Part shown: piece by piece, positions 24,497 to 36,276 of the stretch | Position numbering within the stretch: position 1 is the stretch's first letter | Layout of the letters: each line of letters opens with the position of its first letter | From: Mercurialis annua | Lineage: Eukaryota; Streptophyta; Magnoliopsida; Malpighiales; Euphorbiaceae | Assembly (NCBI RefSeq): GCF_937616625.2 | Contig: NC_065575.1 | Coordinates: forward strand, 26,473,001-26,537,000 | Direction of reading: 5' to 3' | Length of the DNA stretch: 64,000 nucleotides | Notes under the pieces: model-generated | The model's database searches: none | Seen by the model: only the letters and a program-made list of their open reading frames with translations | Told to the model about the DNA's origin: nothing | Position numbers and translations under genes: made by a program

Positions 24497-26617
24497 TGGT
24501 GTTTCCATCAAGTCTGAGGATGTGATGCAGGAGCTGGCGGTAAATTTTATAGGAACGTATTTTATGTGCATTTTCTTTGGATAATCTTAGTCTGGATTGA
24601 AGTTAGTTAGATACTTTTTATAGTACTAGAGATGTAATAAAGTTATTAGGATGAGTTGCCTTATAGCATCGAGTGTTGCTGATTTGAGAAATATTTTGAG
24701 GTTATCGAGTGCACATCTCATAGAGTGTAACGTCTAGCAAATATTTTATTGGGAAATGGATTTCAAAGGTTGAATTATTGAAATTTTTGAAATATTTTCA
24801 AAACGTAATTGTGCCCAGACATATCATGAACATACATTTTGAATGTCACGATTAGGTTTGCATTGAACACTGAGTATGTTCACTAAATAAAAGGTAAATT
24901 AATAATTGATACATGCATAATAGTACATGCATCACGTGCATAAAAATGATTAGGGTTGGATGCAACTCTTTGGGGAGGAGAGATGTCATCACCCTGGCAC
25001 ACAATTATGTAAAAATGAATTTTACCGATAAAGTGGTTTTGAGGAAAAAAAAATGTTTTGGAACAAACTCGCGAGTCACATAATGATAAATGTATCTATA
25101 AAGTTGATGGATTTCAAATGGTTTTGAAATTATTATTTTTACCGAAAGATAGCTAGACAAATACTCTGTGTGATTGAGGTAAATTAAGGACGATTGCGTT
25201 GCAATGATCAGTTCTATGTTATTTGAATAATTGTGTTTCGTAGGAATTAGTATTGGATATAAGGTTGCACTCGAGTTATTGTTGTAATAAGTGTGATAGA
25301 TTTTGAGGTCGGATGAAAGGCTTACGTGTTAGCTTCCAATTTTATGATTTGAGGGTTGTGGGATTAAGCGATTTGGTTATGCTCTACATGTGTGTATACG
25401 CCGTGATTTTAAAAGAAGTTTGTTTTTAAATATTTGAGTTTGTTCAAATGTTTTGGTTTACTCATATAGAGTTGTGTGAATGAGGTGATTTTCATTACAA
25501 ATGTTTTTTTTCCATTTTGAGAAAAGCATAAAAAAATTTAGCAAGTTTGATTTAAAGAGAATAAATTTTTGTCAATTGAACGGTTTCACAGATTTGCAGA
25601 TTTTATTTCAATGTAAGGTGTAACTGCGAAATTCAAAATACAAATATTTTGAAAATTTTGATGTGTTTACAAACTAGAGGATTTTTTTTCTCGCAACGGT
25701 AAAAACATTTTAGTTTTGAATATAAAAGAGGGTATAAGTTGTTAGAGTCTTTTAAAAGAGAAGTGGAAAATATAAATAAAATGTTTTGTGCTTTGGAAAT
25801 TTTGTATCCTGTAAGTTTGACTTGAGCATAACCAATGACCCGGTTAATGGTGAATTTGATCTAGATGATCTTTCGTTTGCGAGGTTACAGTTATATTTGG
25901 TGGATTAATTTTGAGAATTTCAGTTTGGTATGATTATATAAGTTAGCTGATTCGAGGTTCGAGGATCGTGGTAAATAGGTTTCGCCAACTAGGGTTGGTT
26001 GGTCGATTTTTTTTGATTGATGATATGATTATGAAATGTTTAGATATTGTTTTTATCGGCTGTTAAACCTTTTGTGTGTGCCACGTGATATTAAATTTGT
26101 GTAATATATGTGAGATGTGGTCAATGTTTAGTTACCGTAGGTAGTTGTAGGCTTTATACTTTCGAAAGATTGGAAGAGTCTTTCTGGATGGTTTGTTGTT
26201 TAACAATTGGGAACTCTGGTTATCATGAGTTAAATTGGTGTACTCTTGGAGTGTTTGTGATATCGTGAGTCTGATTCATTAAGGTTGTTCGTCTTGTGGA
26301 GAGTCATATCTAGTCGATATATTAGACTTGGTCATTCATTTGCTATAACGGGTTATTTAAATGTTTTTGATATGGGACACTTGGTGTCGAGTTGTTATAT
26401 ATGCATGATCTTTATCAGTTGGGATTTCAAGATATTCCTTTAGTTTCAATTGAGTTGGTCATTCAGTTGAGGAGTGCACTTAGGAGTCAGAGCTCGTTAT
26501 GCAGAATTGCTATATTTTCTATCCTTATGATACATTGCAATTATTCCTTGTTTGTTTATTTCGGTTGTTATGTGCGCTCTATTTTGTTGTTTTGTGCATT
26601 TATGTTTTGTGTTAAAA

Positions 26618-26651
26618 ATCGAGGACGATTTTGTTTTTAAGTTGGGGAAAA
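26618..26651 (+). other. Relic of pol 3' end and polypurine tract (copy A)
   Basis: Read from 26618 the sequence gives IEDDFVFK, close to the (F)EDELF-type end of pol in plant chromoviruses. It is followed by TTG and GGGGAAAA at 26644-26651, immediately before the LTR. The polypurine tract primes plus-strand DNA synthesis in such elements. The reading frame upstream of the relic is not open, so this is a remnant. Confidence 0.7.
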
Positions 26652-26985
26652 TGTAATACCCCGTATTTTTCTCGTTATGTTTTTACTTGATTTCGGATTG
26701 GTTCTTGCATTGAGACACCTTGATTGAGCCTTGTTTTGTATCTTGTATGTTACACATATATCGTGTGGGTATTAGATATTGATTCGATTCATTTTCGGGT
26801 ATTTATTGAAGTTGTTTTCCCATGTTTTCCAAAACTGCCATGTGTTAGTAAAACGTTGATATCTCACAATTGAACGGTCGGATCGGGCTCATCTTTGGAT
26901 ATATTGTTCCTAAGAGGATTTACTAAAATCTGGTCGGTTGGCTTGTTATTTGGAGGTTTCTAACTCTAAAACTACCTTTTAAACC

Positions 26986-27081
26986 GTGGGCTTTAATTGC
27001 AGCCCAAGTAAAGCCCACAGGAGTCTATAAATAGACCCCTTAAGTTGCAAACCCTAGCCCCCATTAATCTCCAAACCCTAA
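26986..27081 (+). promoter_or_regulatory. LTR promoter: site II motifs, TATA box, telo-boxes (copy A)
   Basis: A perfect inverted repeat GTGGGCTTTA (26986-26995) / TAAAGCCCAC (27009-27018) carries two TGGGCT site II motifs on opposite strands, with a third (AGCCCA) at 27001-27006 between them. TATAAATA follows at 27026-27033. Transcription would be expected to start some 25-35 bp downstream. Two telo-boxes, AAACCCTAG (27049-27057) and AAACCCTAA (27073-27081), lie at or just after that point. In plants site II plus telo-box is the known layout of many ribosomal-protein and cell-cycle promoters. Activity here is inferred. Confidence 0.75.
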
Positions 27082-29054
27082 AAACGAATTTCTTCACTCA
27101 AAGAACTTGATTTCTTCTTTCTAACAAGTCCGGATGCGATTCATTCCGCTAAGAATATGATTTTACATCCTACTCGCAAGATCTACGCGATTTCTACGTT
27201 GTGTTCTTCGTTGGAGGCTTGTGGATTAAATTAAATTCGGTCCAGCCCCTTGAACCTTGGGTTAATACATTATTTATCTTATTGTTCATCATCCTTAGGT
27301 ATTGTTTTTATATCCATTTGATTCATGAATTCATTGCTATGTGATTTTGCCTAAAAATGCATAATATAGGATTTTAATGAAGTGAATTGTTGCTATTGTC
27401 ATGCCATGCTTATGCTACTGAGTTTGTATGGATAAAATGATGGTTTGTACATATATAAACTGATGTTACATGTTTTGAAAAGCGTTTGGCATGATTCATC
27501 AATGTTAGGATTTTTCTAGCAATTGTTGTATTTTAATCGATTTACTGGTTTGAATCTATGAAATTGAGATTCTATGCTTAGGTTACTGATATGTATGATA
27601 TGTTTGATGGATTTGATGTTTATGAACTGATCTTGTTGGTTGTATCAACACTTTGGCATGCTCTCGATTGTTTTAGCTGAAATTGCGTAAAATGCCGAAT
27701 TTGGGTTCTTTAAGAGTTGTAATTGCATAAATGTTTTGCGATGATGTACCTACTGTTCTAAGATGATATATATGATGTTTATATGATTTAGGATCAGTGG
27801 CTATATGATTTGGGTTGTCGAATGCATGATTTGGTTTGTTTAGCATGTTTAGGCAAATTCTAGCGAAAATGCGTTATCGATTGTTTAAGGGATGTTGGCA
27901 TGAGTTTAGATCTGAGTTGGTTTGGTATTTTGAAATTATGTATGATATACTACTGATCTAAATGAGTTTGGGAGTTTGAATTATAAATGTTTTGGTACGT
28001 GTTGGCTTAGTTTGCAAACTAGCTAGTTTTACACTAAAATGCTTTGATTTCAGATTCGATGCTTTGTAATGACTTAAGATCTGAAGTACTTTCATATTAT
28101 TGATTATGGCATGTATATGAACTGATCTAAGGTGTTTTGTTTTGGCAATTCATGTTTGGTCTAGTTTTGGGCTAAGTGCCATGAATTCTTAATTGGCTTG
28201 ATGTCGTGAAAAATATATTAATTGATTGCAAATGTTTTGCTATGACATGTGTTATATAAAATGTGATTATTAAGCATGATAGGGCTGTTGTATATTGGTG
28301 TTTTTCTTATTTGGTTGTGTTTGTCCTTTGCGAACTTTTATCGAATTATAATCATGATGCTATACTTGGGTTTTAATGTTTAATTTGAATTCCCTTATTT
28401 CTCTAAATTGAAACTTTGGTATATTTAAATGATTCCGGACTTTAAACGAATTGTTTTACTTTGGTTGGATGTTTGGTTCGGGCTTGGGTCGCCCAATTCG
28501 TGAGTATAGGCTTGGCAGTTGTGATAACTCGGCTAGCTCACCACTTTGGTTTAAACTTGGTTTTATGATTTTAACTAAGTTATTGAAATGGTTTTCCGGA
28601 TTATGTTTTAAAAGTGGGAACTCAATTGGACTTGACTATCACATGACTTTGGTTATGTTGAATATGTATGATTACTCTACTTCGGTTAATGCTTTGACAT
28701 TTTGGCTAAATATGTGTAGTTACATATTGATGGTGTGTACTTTGGATTGGTTGATATCTGTGCTAGTCCTACGTGTTTGTCTAGTACTCTCTAGAGTTAG
28801 GGGATGATATTAATTATGTTTTATGCCTTCTTTTAGACCCGTCGACTGTTCGTACTTCAGAGGCGAACCAGAGTTAGATTGCTTGTCAGGATCACGTGGA
28901 TTTAGCAAGCAGTGAGTTTATATCTCTATTTACCTCTTTATTAAGCAACTGTTATATTTTGTATATATGTATATGTATAAACAGCTTTCGAACTGTTTTC
29001 GGCATTGTGGATTTGATTTGAAACGTGCTACTCGATGGGCATCATCGGGACTGC

Positions 29055-29197
29055 GTGAGCACCGGTAATGATTATGGTATTGAGGTAGGTTTGAGATACG
29101 TCTCACCTTAGTGAGGGCACCGGTGGAAGATACGTCTCCTGTGCTCACTATTTATTAAGTGATAGTCGGGGATCGGTTATTGAGATACGTCTCACCG
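29055..29197. repeat. Structured short-repeat cluster in the LTR (copy A)
   Basis: GAGATACGTCTCACC occurs at 29093-29107 and 29182-29196, and a shorter AGATACGTCTCC at 29128-29139. GCACCGGT occurs twice (near 29059 and 29117), and GTGAGCAC (29055-29062) has its reverse complement GTGCTCAC at 29141-29148. An RNA from this stretch could fold into nested stems. Function is unknown; copy B has it at 61347-61489. Confidence 0.7.
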
Positions 29198-29814
29198 ACA
29201 CGACAATGGATTTAGAATTGTGGATTAGGGTTTCATTGATAATCCATAATGAAAATGTTTTATTAAACATTTTAAAGGTTTTTAACTTAATAAATGTAAA
29301 TGGTTATATAAACTCTACTCAGTAAATCTGACCCCGTTGTTTTCCCAAATTTTCCAGGTTTGTGATTTGAGCATTTGTCGATCTCCGTTTCTTCATTCCC
29401 GGAGGTTCTTTATTTATTTTCAGATTAAAAGAGTCGAACTGTTTTAAACTCTTAGACCGCAGTAGTAGTATTGGATTATTTATGTTTTAGTCTTATACTT
29501 AATGTTTTAGACTATTGTTTGTTGATATAGTTCAACTATGAATTATCGCTTTAGCATGATTACAGTGTTTATGGAATTATATATATTGCCATGCTGTTAG
29601 ACATTATTTGCAATAAGCGTATTTCAAATATATGTTGTTATACTGTACTGCTAGATTAGGCTGAAGTCTCGGTTGCCCCCGAGCATGTGATTTTCTGCAG
29701 GTTTAATTGTTTTAAATGTTATAAATTGGTTATCCGCAAGGCTAGCTACGGGTTTTGGTACAACCATACCCATACCCTAGCGCCGGTCACGATTCATGAA
29801 AATGGGTCGTGACA

Positions 29815-32800
29815 GTTATAGAGACTTGAGATGAGACACACAAATCTACCGTCACTTTTCACGCATACTTTGCGTAATATAACCTCACCATGCTCAGGTA
29901 ATCGAAATGACGCGTTAAAGAGACTTGAGATGCGACATACTAATCTAGCGTCACTTTTCACGCACATTTTGCGTAATATAACCTAACTATGCTTAGGTAA
30001 TCGGAATGACGCGTTAATGGGACTTGAGACGCGACATATTAATCTAGCGTCACTTTTCACGCACACTTTGCGTAATATATAACACATGCTTGGATAATCG
30101 GAACGACGCTTTAAAGAGACTTGTGACGCGACATAAGCATGGTAATCGAAACGACGCTTTAATGAGACTCGAGATGCAACATACTAATCTATTGTCACTT
30201 TTCACGCACACTCTGCGTAATATAACCTAACCATGCTGAGGTAATCGGAACGAGGCGTAAGAGAGACTTGTGACGCGACATACTAATCTAGCGTCACTTT
30301 TCAAGCACACCTTGCATAGTATAACCTAACCATGCTTAGGTAATCGGAACGACCCGTTAGAGAGACTTGTGACGCAACATAAGCATGGTAATTGAAACGA
30401 CGCGTTAAAGCCACTTGAGACACGACATACTAATCTACCATCACTTTTCACGCACACTTTGTATAATATAACCTAACCATGCATAGGTAATCAGAACGAC
30501 GCGTTAAAAGACTTCATACGCAAACATACTAATCAATTGTTACTTAACACACACTTTGCGTAATATAAACTAACCTTGGTTAGGTAATCGGAAAGACGCA
30601 TTAAAGAGACTTGAGACACGTTATACAAATCTAGCATCACTTTTTAGGTACTCTTTGCGTAGTATATCTTAACCATGCTTAGGTAATTGGAACGACGCGT
30701 CAAAAAGACATGGGTTGCGACAGAATAATCTATTGTAACTTTTCACGTACACCTTGCGTAATATAAACTAACTATGCTTAGGTAATTGGAACGACGCGTT
30801 AGAGAGACTTGTGACGCGACATAAGAATAGTAATCGCAACGACGCCTTACAGAGAATTGAGACGTGACATAGTAATATAGCGTCACTTTTAACGCACACT
30901 TTGCGTAATATAACCTAACCATACTTAGGTAATCGGAACAGCATGTTAGTGAAACTTGTGACACGACATACTAATATAGCGTCACTTTTCACGCACACTT
31001 TGCGTAATATAACCTAACAATGCATAGGTAATCGGAACGACGCGTTAAAGAGACTTGTGACGCGACATAGTAATCTAGCTTCACTTTTAACGCACACTTT
31101 CCATAATATAATCTAACCATGCATAGGTAATCGGAACGACTTGTTAGAGAGACTCGTGACGCGAAATAAGCATGGTAATCAAAACGACGCGTCAAAGAAA
31201 CTTGTGACACGACATAGTAATCTAGTGTACACGTTGTGTAATATAACCTAACCATGCTTATGTAATCGGAACGACGCATTAGAGAGACTTGTGACGCGAC
31301 ATAAGCATGGTGACCCGACATACTAATCAACCGTCACTTTTCACGCACACTTTGCGTAATATAACCTAACCATGCTTAGGTAATCGAACGACGCGTTTAA
31401 AAGACTTCAGACACGACTTACTAATCTATTGTGACTTTTGACACACTTTGTGTAATATGACCTAACCATGCTTAGGTAATCGGAACGACGCGTTAAAGAA
31501 ACTTAAGATACGTCATACAAATCTAGCATCACTTTTTACGCACTCTTTAAGTGTAATATAACCTAACTATGCTTAGGTAATTGGAACGACGCGTAAAAGA
31601 GGCTTGCGACGCGACGTACTAATCCAGCGTCACTTTACACGCACACTTTGCGTAAGATAACCTATCCATACTTACTTAATCGGAACAACACATTGATGAG
31701 ACTTGAGACGCGACATACTAATCTAGAGTCACTTTTCACGCACATTTTCGTGTAATATAACCTATCCATACCTAGTTAATCGGAACTACACGTTGATGAG
31801 TTTTGAGACGCGACATACTAATCTAGCGTCACTTTTCACGCACACTTTGCACAATATAACCTAACCATGCTTAGGTAATCGGAACAACTTGTTAGAGAGA
31901 CTGGTGACGCGACATAAGCATGGTAATTGAAATGACGCGTCAAAGAGACTTGAGACACGACATACTAATCTCGCTTCACTTTTCACGCGCATTTTGCGAA
32001 ATATAGCCTAACCATGCATTTGTAATCGAAACGACGCGTTAAAGAGACTTGAGACGCGACAAACTAATCTAGCATCACTTTTCACGCACACTTTGCGTAA
32101 TAAAACCTAACCATGCTTAGTTAATCGGAACAACGCGTTAGAGAGACTTGAGATGCAACATACTAATCTAACGTCACTTTTCACGCACACATTGTGTAAT
32201 ATAACCTAACCATGGTTAGGTGTTCGGAACGACGCGTTTAAGAGACTTGTGACGCGACATAAGCATAGTAATCAAAACGACGCGTTAAAGAGACTTGAGA
32301 CGCGACATAGTAATCTACTGCCACTTTTTACGCACACTTTGTGTAATATAACCTAATGATGCATACGTAATCGGATCGACGAGTTAAAGATATTTGAGAC
32401 GCGACATACTAATCTATCGTCACTTCTTACGAACGCTTTGCGTAACGTAACCTAACCGTGCTTATGTAATTGGAACGACGCGTTAATGAGACTTGAGACG
32501 CGTCGTACTAATCTAGCGTCACTTTTCACGCACACTTTGCGTAATATAACCTAACAATGCTTAGATAAATGGAACGACGCGTTAGAGAGACTTGTGACGC
32601 GACATAAGCATGTAATCGAAACGACACGTTAAAGAGAGTTGAGATGCGACATACTAATCTAGCGTCACTTTTCACGCACACTTTGCATCATATAACCTAA
32701 CCATGCTTATATAATCAAAACAACGAGTTAAAGAGACTTGAGACATAACAAACTAATCTACCATCACTTTTCACGGACACTTTGCGTAATATAACCTAAC

Positions 32801-33304
32801 CTTGATTAGGTAATCGGAACGACGCGTTAGAGAGACTTGTGACGCGACATAAGCATGGTACTCGAAACGACGCGTTACAGAGACTTGAGACGCGACATAC
32901 TAATCTAGGGTCACGTTTCACGCACACTTTGCGCAATATAACCTAACCACGGTTAGGTAATCCGAACGACGCGTTAAAGAAACTGGTGATGCAACATAGT
33001 AATCTAGCGTCACTTTTAACGCATACTTTGCGTAATATAACCAAACCTTGCTTAGGTAATCGGGACGACGGGTTAGAGAGACTTGTGACGCGACATAAGC
33101 ATGGTATTCGAAACAACGGGTTAAAGACACTTAAGACGCGACATACTAATCTAGCGTCATTTTGCACGCACACTTTGCGTAATATAACCAAACCATGCTT
33201 AGGTAATTGGAACGACGCAATAGAGAGACTTATGACGCGACATAAGCATTGTAATCGAAACGACGCGTTAAATAGACTTGAGACGCAACATACTAATCTA
33301 GCGT
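29815..33304 (-). repeat. Satellite block D, right part, reverse orientation
   Basis: Reverse satellite resumes at GTTATAGAGACTTGAG immediately after the LTR. It is diverged, with many short-form monomers and no recent HOR. A small private tandem duplication is visible at about 31661-31800, where two neighbouring monomers both carry CCTATCCATAC and TTGATGAG with a 100-bp period. From 33135 the sequence matches the flank of the upstream HOR array (11536-11705). No gene. Confidence 0.92.
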
Positions 33305-36276
33305 CACTTTTCACGCACACTTTGCATAATATAACCTAAACATGCTTAGGTAATCGGAACGACGAGTTAGAGAGACTTATGACACGATATACTAATCTAG
33401 CGTCACTTTTCACACACACTTTGCGTACTACAATCTAACCATGCTTAGGCAATCAGAACGACGCGTTGCAGAGACTTGTGACCTGACATACTAATATAGC
33501 ATCACTTTTCATGCACACTCTGCGTAATATAACCTAAACATGCTTAGATAATCGGAACGACGTATTAAAAAGACTTGTGATGCGACATAGTAATCTAGCG
33601 TCACTTTTAACACACACTTTCCGTAATATAACCTAACCATGCTTAGGTAATTGGAACGACGCGTTAGAGAGATTTGTGACGCGCATAAGCATGGTAATCA
33701 AAACGACGCATTAAAGAGACTTGAGATGCGACATATTAATCTAGCGTCATTTTTCACGCACATTTTGCATAATATAACCTAACCATGCTTAGGTAAACGG
33801 AACGACGTGTTAAAGAGACTGGTGACGCGACATACTAATCTAGCTTCACTTTTCACGCACACTTTGCGTAATATAACCTAACAATGCTTAGGTAATCCGA
33901 ACGATTCGTTAAAGAGACTAGAGACGCAACATACTAATCTATTGTTACATTGCACACACACTTTGCGTAATATAACCTAACCATGCTTAGGTAATCGGAA
34001 CGACGCGTTTGAGAGACTTGTGATGCGACATACGCATGGTAATCGAAAGCGATGCATTAAAGAGACTTGAGACGCGACATACAATTCGAGCGAAACTTTT
34101 CACGCACACTTTACGTAATGTAACCTAACCATGCTTAGGTAATCGAAACGACGTGTTAAAGAGACTGGTGATGCAACATACTAATCTAGTTTCACTTTTC
34201 ACGGACACTGCGCGTAAAATAACCTAACCATGCTTAGGTAATCCGAACGACGCGTTAAAGAAACTTGAGACGCGACATATACTTTGCATGCACACTTTGC
34301 GTAATATAACCTAACCATGCCTAGGTAATCGGAACAACGCGTTTAAGAGACTTGTGACGCGACATAAGCATGGTAATAAAAAACGATGCATTAAAGAGAC
34401 TTGAGACGTGACATACAAATCGAGAGTCACTTTTCACACACACTTTGCGTAATATAACCTAACCATGCTTAGGTAATCAGATCGACGCGTTAAAGAGACT
34501 TGTGACGGGACATACTAATCTAGAGTCACTTTTAACGCACACTTTGCGTAATATAACCGAACCATTCTTAGGTAATCGGAACAACGCGTGCGAGAGAATT
34601 GTGATCCGACATAAGCATGGTAATCGAAACGACGCGTTAAAGAGACTTTAGACGCGACATACTAATCGAGCGTCACTCTTCACGCACACATTGCATAATA
34701 TAGCCTAACCATGCTTAGGTAATTGGAACGATGCGATAGAGAGACTTGTGACGCGACATATACATGGTAATCGAAATGACGCATTATAGAGACTTGAGAC
34801 GCGACATACTAATCTAACGTCACTTTTCAAGCACACTTTGCGTAATATAACCTAACCATACTTAGGTAATCGGAACGACGCGTAAAAGAGACTTGTGATG
34901 TGACATAGTAATCTAGCGTCACTTTTATCGTATTTTTTCCTTAATATAACCTAACCATGCTTAGGTAATCGGAACGACGCGTTAGAGAGACTTGAGACGC
35001 GACATACTAATTTAGCGTTACTTTTTACGCACACTTTACATTATATAACATAGCCATGCTTAGATAATCAGAACGACGCGATAAAGAGACTTGTGACGCT
35101 ATCAAAATGACGCGTTATAGAGACTTGAGATGCGACATACTAATCTAGCGTCACTTGTCAAGCACACTTTGCGTAATATAACCTAACCATGGTAATCGAA
35201 ACGACGCGAAAATAGACTTGTGATGCGACATAGTAATCTAGCGTCACTTTTAACGCACACTTTCCGTAATATAACCTACCATGCTTAGGTAATCGGAATG
35301 ACACGTTAGAGAGACTTGTGACGCGACATAAGCATGGTAATCGAAACGAAGTTTTAAAAAGACTTGAGATGCGACATTATAATCTAGCATCACTTTTCAC
35401 GCACACTTCGCGTAATATAACCTTACCATGCTTATGTAATCGGAACGACGCGTTAAGGAGACTTGTGACACGACATACTAATCTAGCGTCACTTTTCACG
35501 CACACTTTGCGTATTATAACCTAACCATGCTTAGGTAATCGGAACGACGCGTTAAAAAGACTTGTGACCCGACATACTAATTTAGAGTCAGTTTTCATGC
35601 ACACTTTGCGTATTATAACCTAACCATGCTTCGGTAATCGAAACGATGCGTTTGAGAGACTTGTGACGCGTCGAAACGACGCGTTATAGAGACTTGAGAC
35701 GTGTCCTACTAATCTATCGTCACTTTGCACGCACACTTTGCGTAATATAACCTAGCCATGCTTAGATAATTGGAATGATGCGATAAAGAGAGTTGTGACA
35801 TGACATACTAATCTAGCGTCACTTTTCACGCACATTTTGCGCAATATAGCCTAACCATGCTTACGTAATCAGAACGACGCGTTACAAAGACTTGAGACGC
35901 GACATACTAATCTAGCGTCACTTTTCACGCACACTTTGCGTAATATAACCTATCCATGCTTAGGTAATCGTAACGACGCGTTAAAGATACTTGAGGCACG
36001 ACATACTAATCAATTGTCACTTTGCGTAATATAACCTAATCTAGCATGGATGCGACATACTAATCTAGCGTCACGTTACAAAGACAAGTTAGAGAGACAT
36101 GAGATGAGATGAGATGCGACATACTAATCAGAACGACAAGTTAGAGAGACATGAGATGCGACATACTAATCTAGCGTCACTTTTCACACATACTTTGCAT
36201 AATATAACCTAACCATGCTTAGGTAATCGAAACGACACGTTACAAAGACTTGAGATGCGACATACTAATCTATTCC
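33305..36276 (-). repeat. 2.97-kb HOR, downstream array, unit 1 (2972 bp)
   Basis: First complete unit of the main HOR array. It has the ancestral states shared with the upstream array: TTTTCACACACACTTTG without the extra CA, GCATGCACACTTT, GACCCGACATAC, and TTAGGCAATC. Private changes include AGCCATGCTTAGATAATTGGAATGATG near 35754 and GAAGTTTTAAAAAGAC near 35347. Confidence 0.93.

Larger units (their letters stand above)
23424..26651 (+). mobile_element. Non-coding left part of the retroelement (copy A)
   Basis: AT-rich sequence without a reading frame above 82 codons and without a recognisable retroviral domain. The stretch 23650-23830 resembles 28370-28540 inside the LTR: both show TTTAA.TTGA..(T)CCC, TCCGGA, AAACGA..TTGTTTT, CTTGGGTC.CCCAA and an identical ACTCGGCTAGCTC (23817-23829 and 28527-28539). 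The left part may thus include the decayed 3' half of an old 5' LTR of the same or a sister family. No primer-binding site complementary to a tRNA end was found, so the LTR/internal boundary cannot be placed. Confidence 0.6.
23424..29814 (+). mobile_element. 5'-truncated LTR retrotransposon (Ty3/gypsy-like), copy A
   Basis: A 6.39-kb non-satellite insert made of about 3.2 kb of non-coding internal or LTR-related sequence, a polypurine tract and one complete 3163-bp LTR. Assignment to Ty3/gypsy, most likely a chromovirus of the Tekay/Del kind, rests on the TGTAATACCCCG LTR start, the long LTR, and the GAGGACGAT...TTAAGTTGGGGAAAA end of the internal region, which is characteristic of plant members. 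No gag, protease, reverse transcriptase, RNase H or integrase is recognisable, so the element cannot move on its own. There is no matching target-site duplication: the left flank ends in ACTTT and the right flank starts with GTTAT. The left end is therefore probably a later deletion or recombination breakpoint. Lineage is inferred from end motifs only. Confidence 0.85.
26652..29814 (+). mobile_element. Complete 3' LTR, 3163 bp (copy A)
   Basis: It begins TGTAATACCCCG right after the polypurine tract and ends GGGTCGTGACA right before satellite sequence resumes, giving the expected TG...CA ends. A promoter lies about 375 bp in. The rest is AT-rich and non-coding; the longest frame (28451-28807, 118 codons) has no known domain and is frameshifted in copy B. 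Compared with 58945-62106 I see about eight differences. Since these two LTRs are copies made by segmental duplication, their identity dates the duplication and not the insertion. Confidence 0.9.
17451..31709. repeat. Large direct duplication, copy A
   Basis: This 14.26-kb stretch recurs at 49641-64000 with very few differences. The offset is 32190 at the left end, 32289 after a 99-bp monomer gain in copy B, 32293 within the retroelement, and 32291 at the right. It contains reverse satellite, a forward satellite block, and the whole truncated retroelement with identical breakpoints. The right limit is set only by the end of the window in copy B, so the true duplication may be longer. Confidence 0.95.

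Noticed and set aside
26392..26640. 82-codon open frame just before the polypurine tract
   Set aside because: It is out of frame with the IEDDFVFK pol relic and has no retroviral domain; hydrophobic look comes from T-rich sequence.
27049..27081. Telomeric or interstitial telomeric repeats
   Set aside because: Only two isolated AAACCCTA boxes in the LTR promoter, not a tandem run; they are better read as telo-boxes.
28451..28807. 118-codon open frame inside the LTR
   Set aside because: No recognisable domain, lies in an LTR, and a one-base loss shifts it in the other copy (60744-61076). Treated as chance.
28930..29148. 72-codon minus-strand frame in the LTR, conserved in both copies
   Set aside because: Conservation only reflects the recent duplication. 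It would start with GTG and overlaps the structured repeat cluster.
32943..33339. Open frames of 117-125 codons on both strands, and many of 60-113 codons throughout the satellite, with repeating peptide motifs
   Set aside because: Both monomer lengths are multiples of three, so any frame that happens to lack stops repeats over neighbouring monomers. The translations are just the satellite in different frames, occur on both strands, and are broken wherever the consensus stop codons (such as in GGTTAGG or GCGTGAAAAG) are present.
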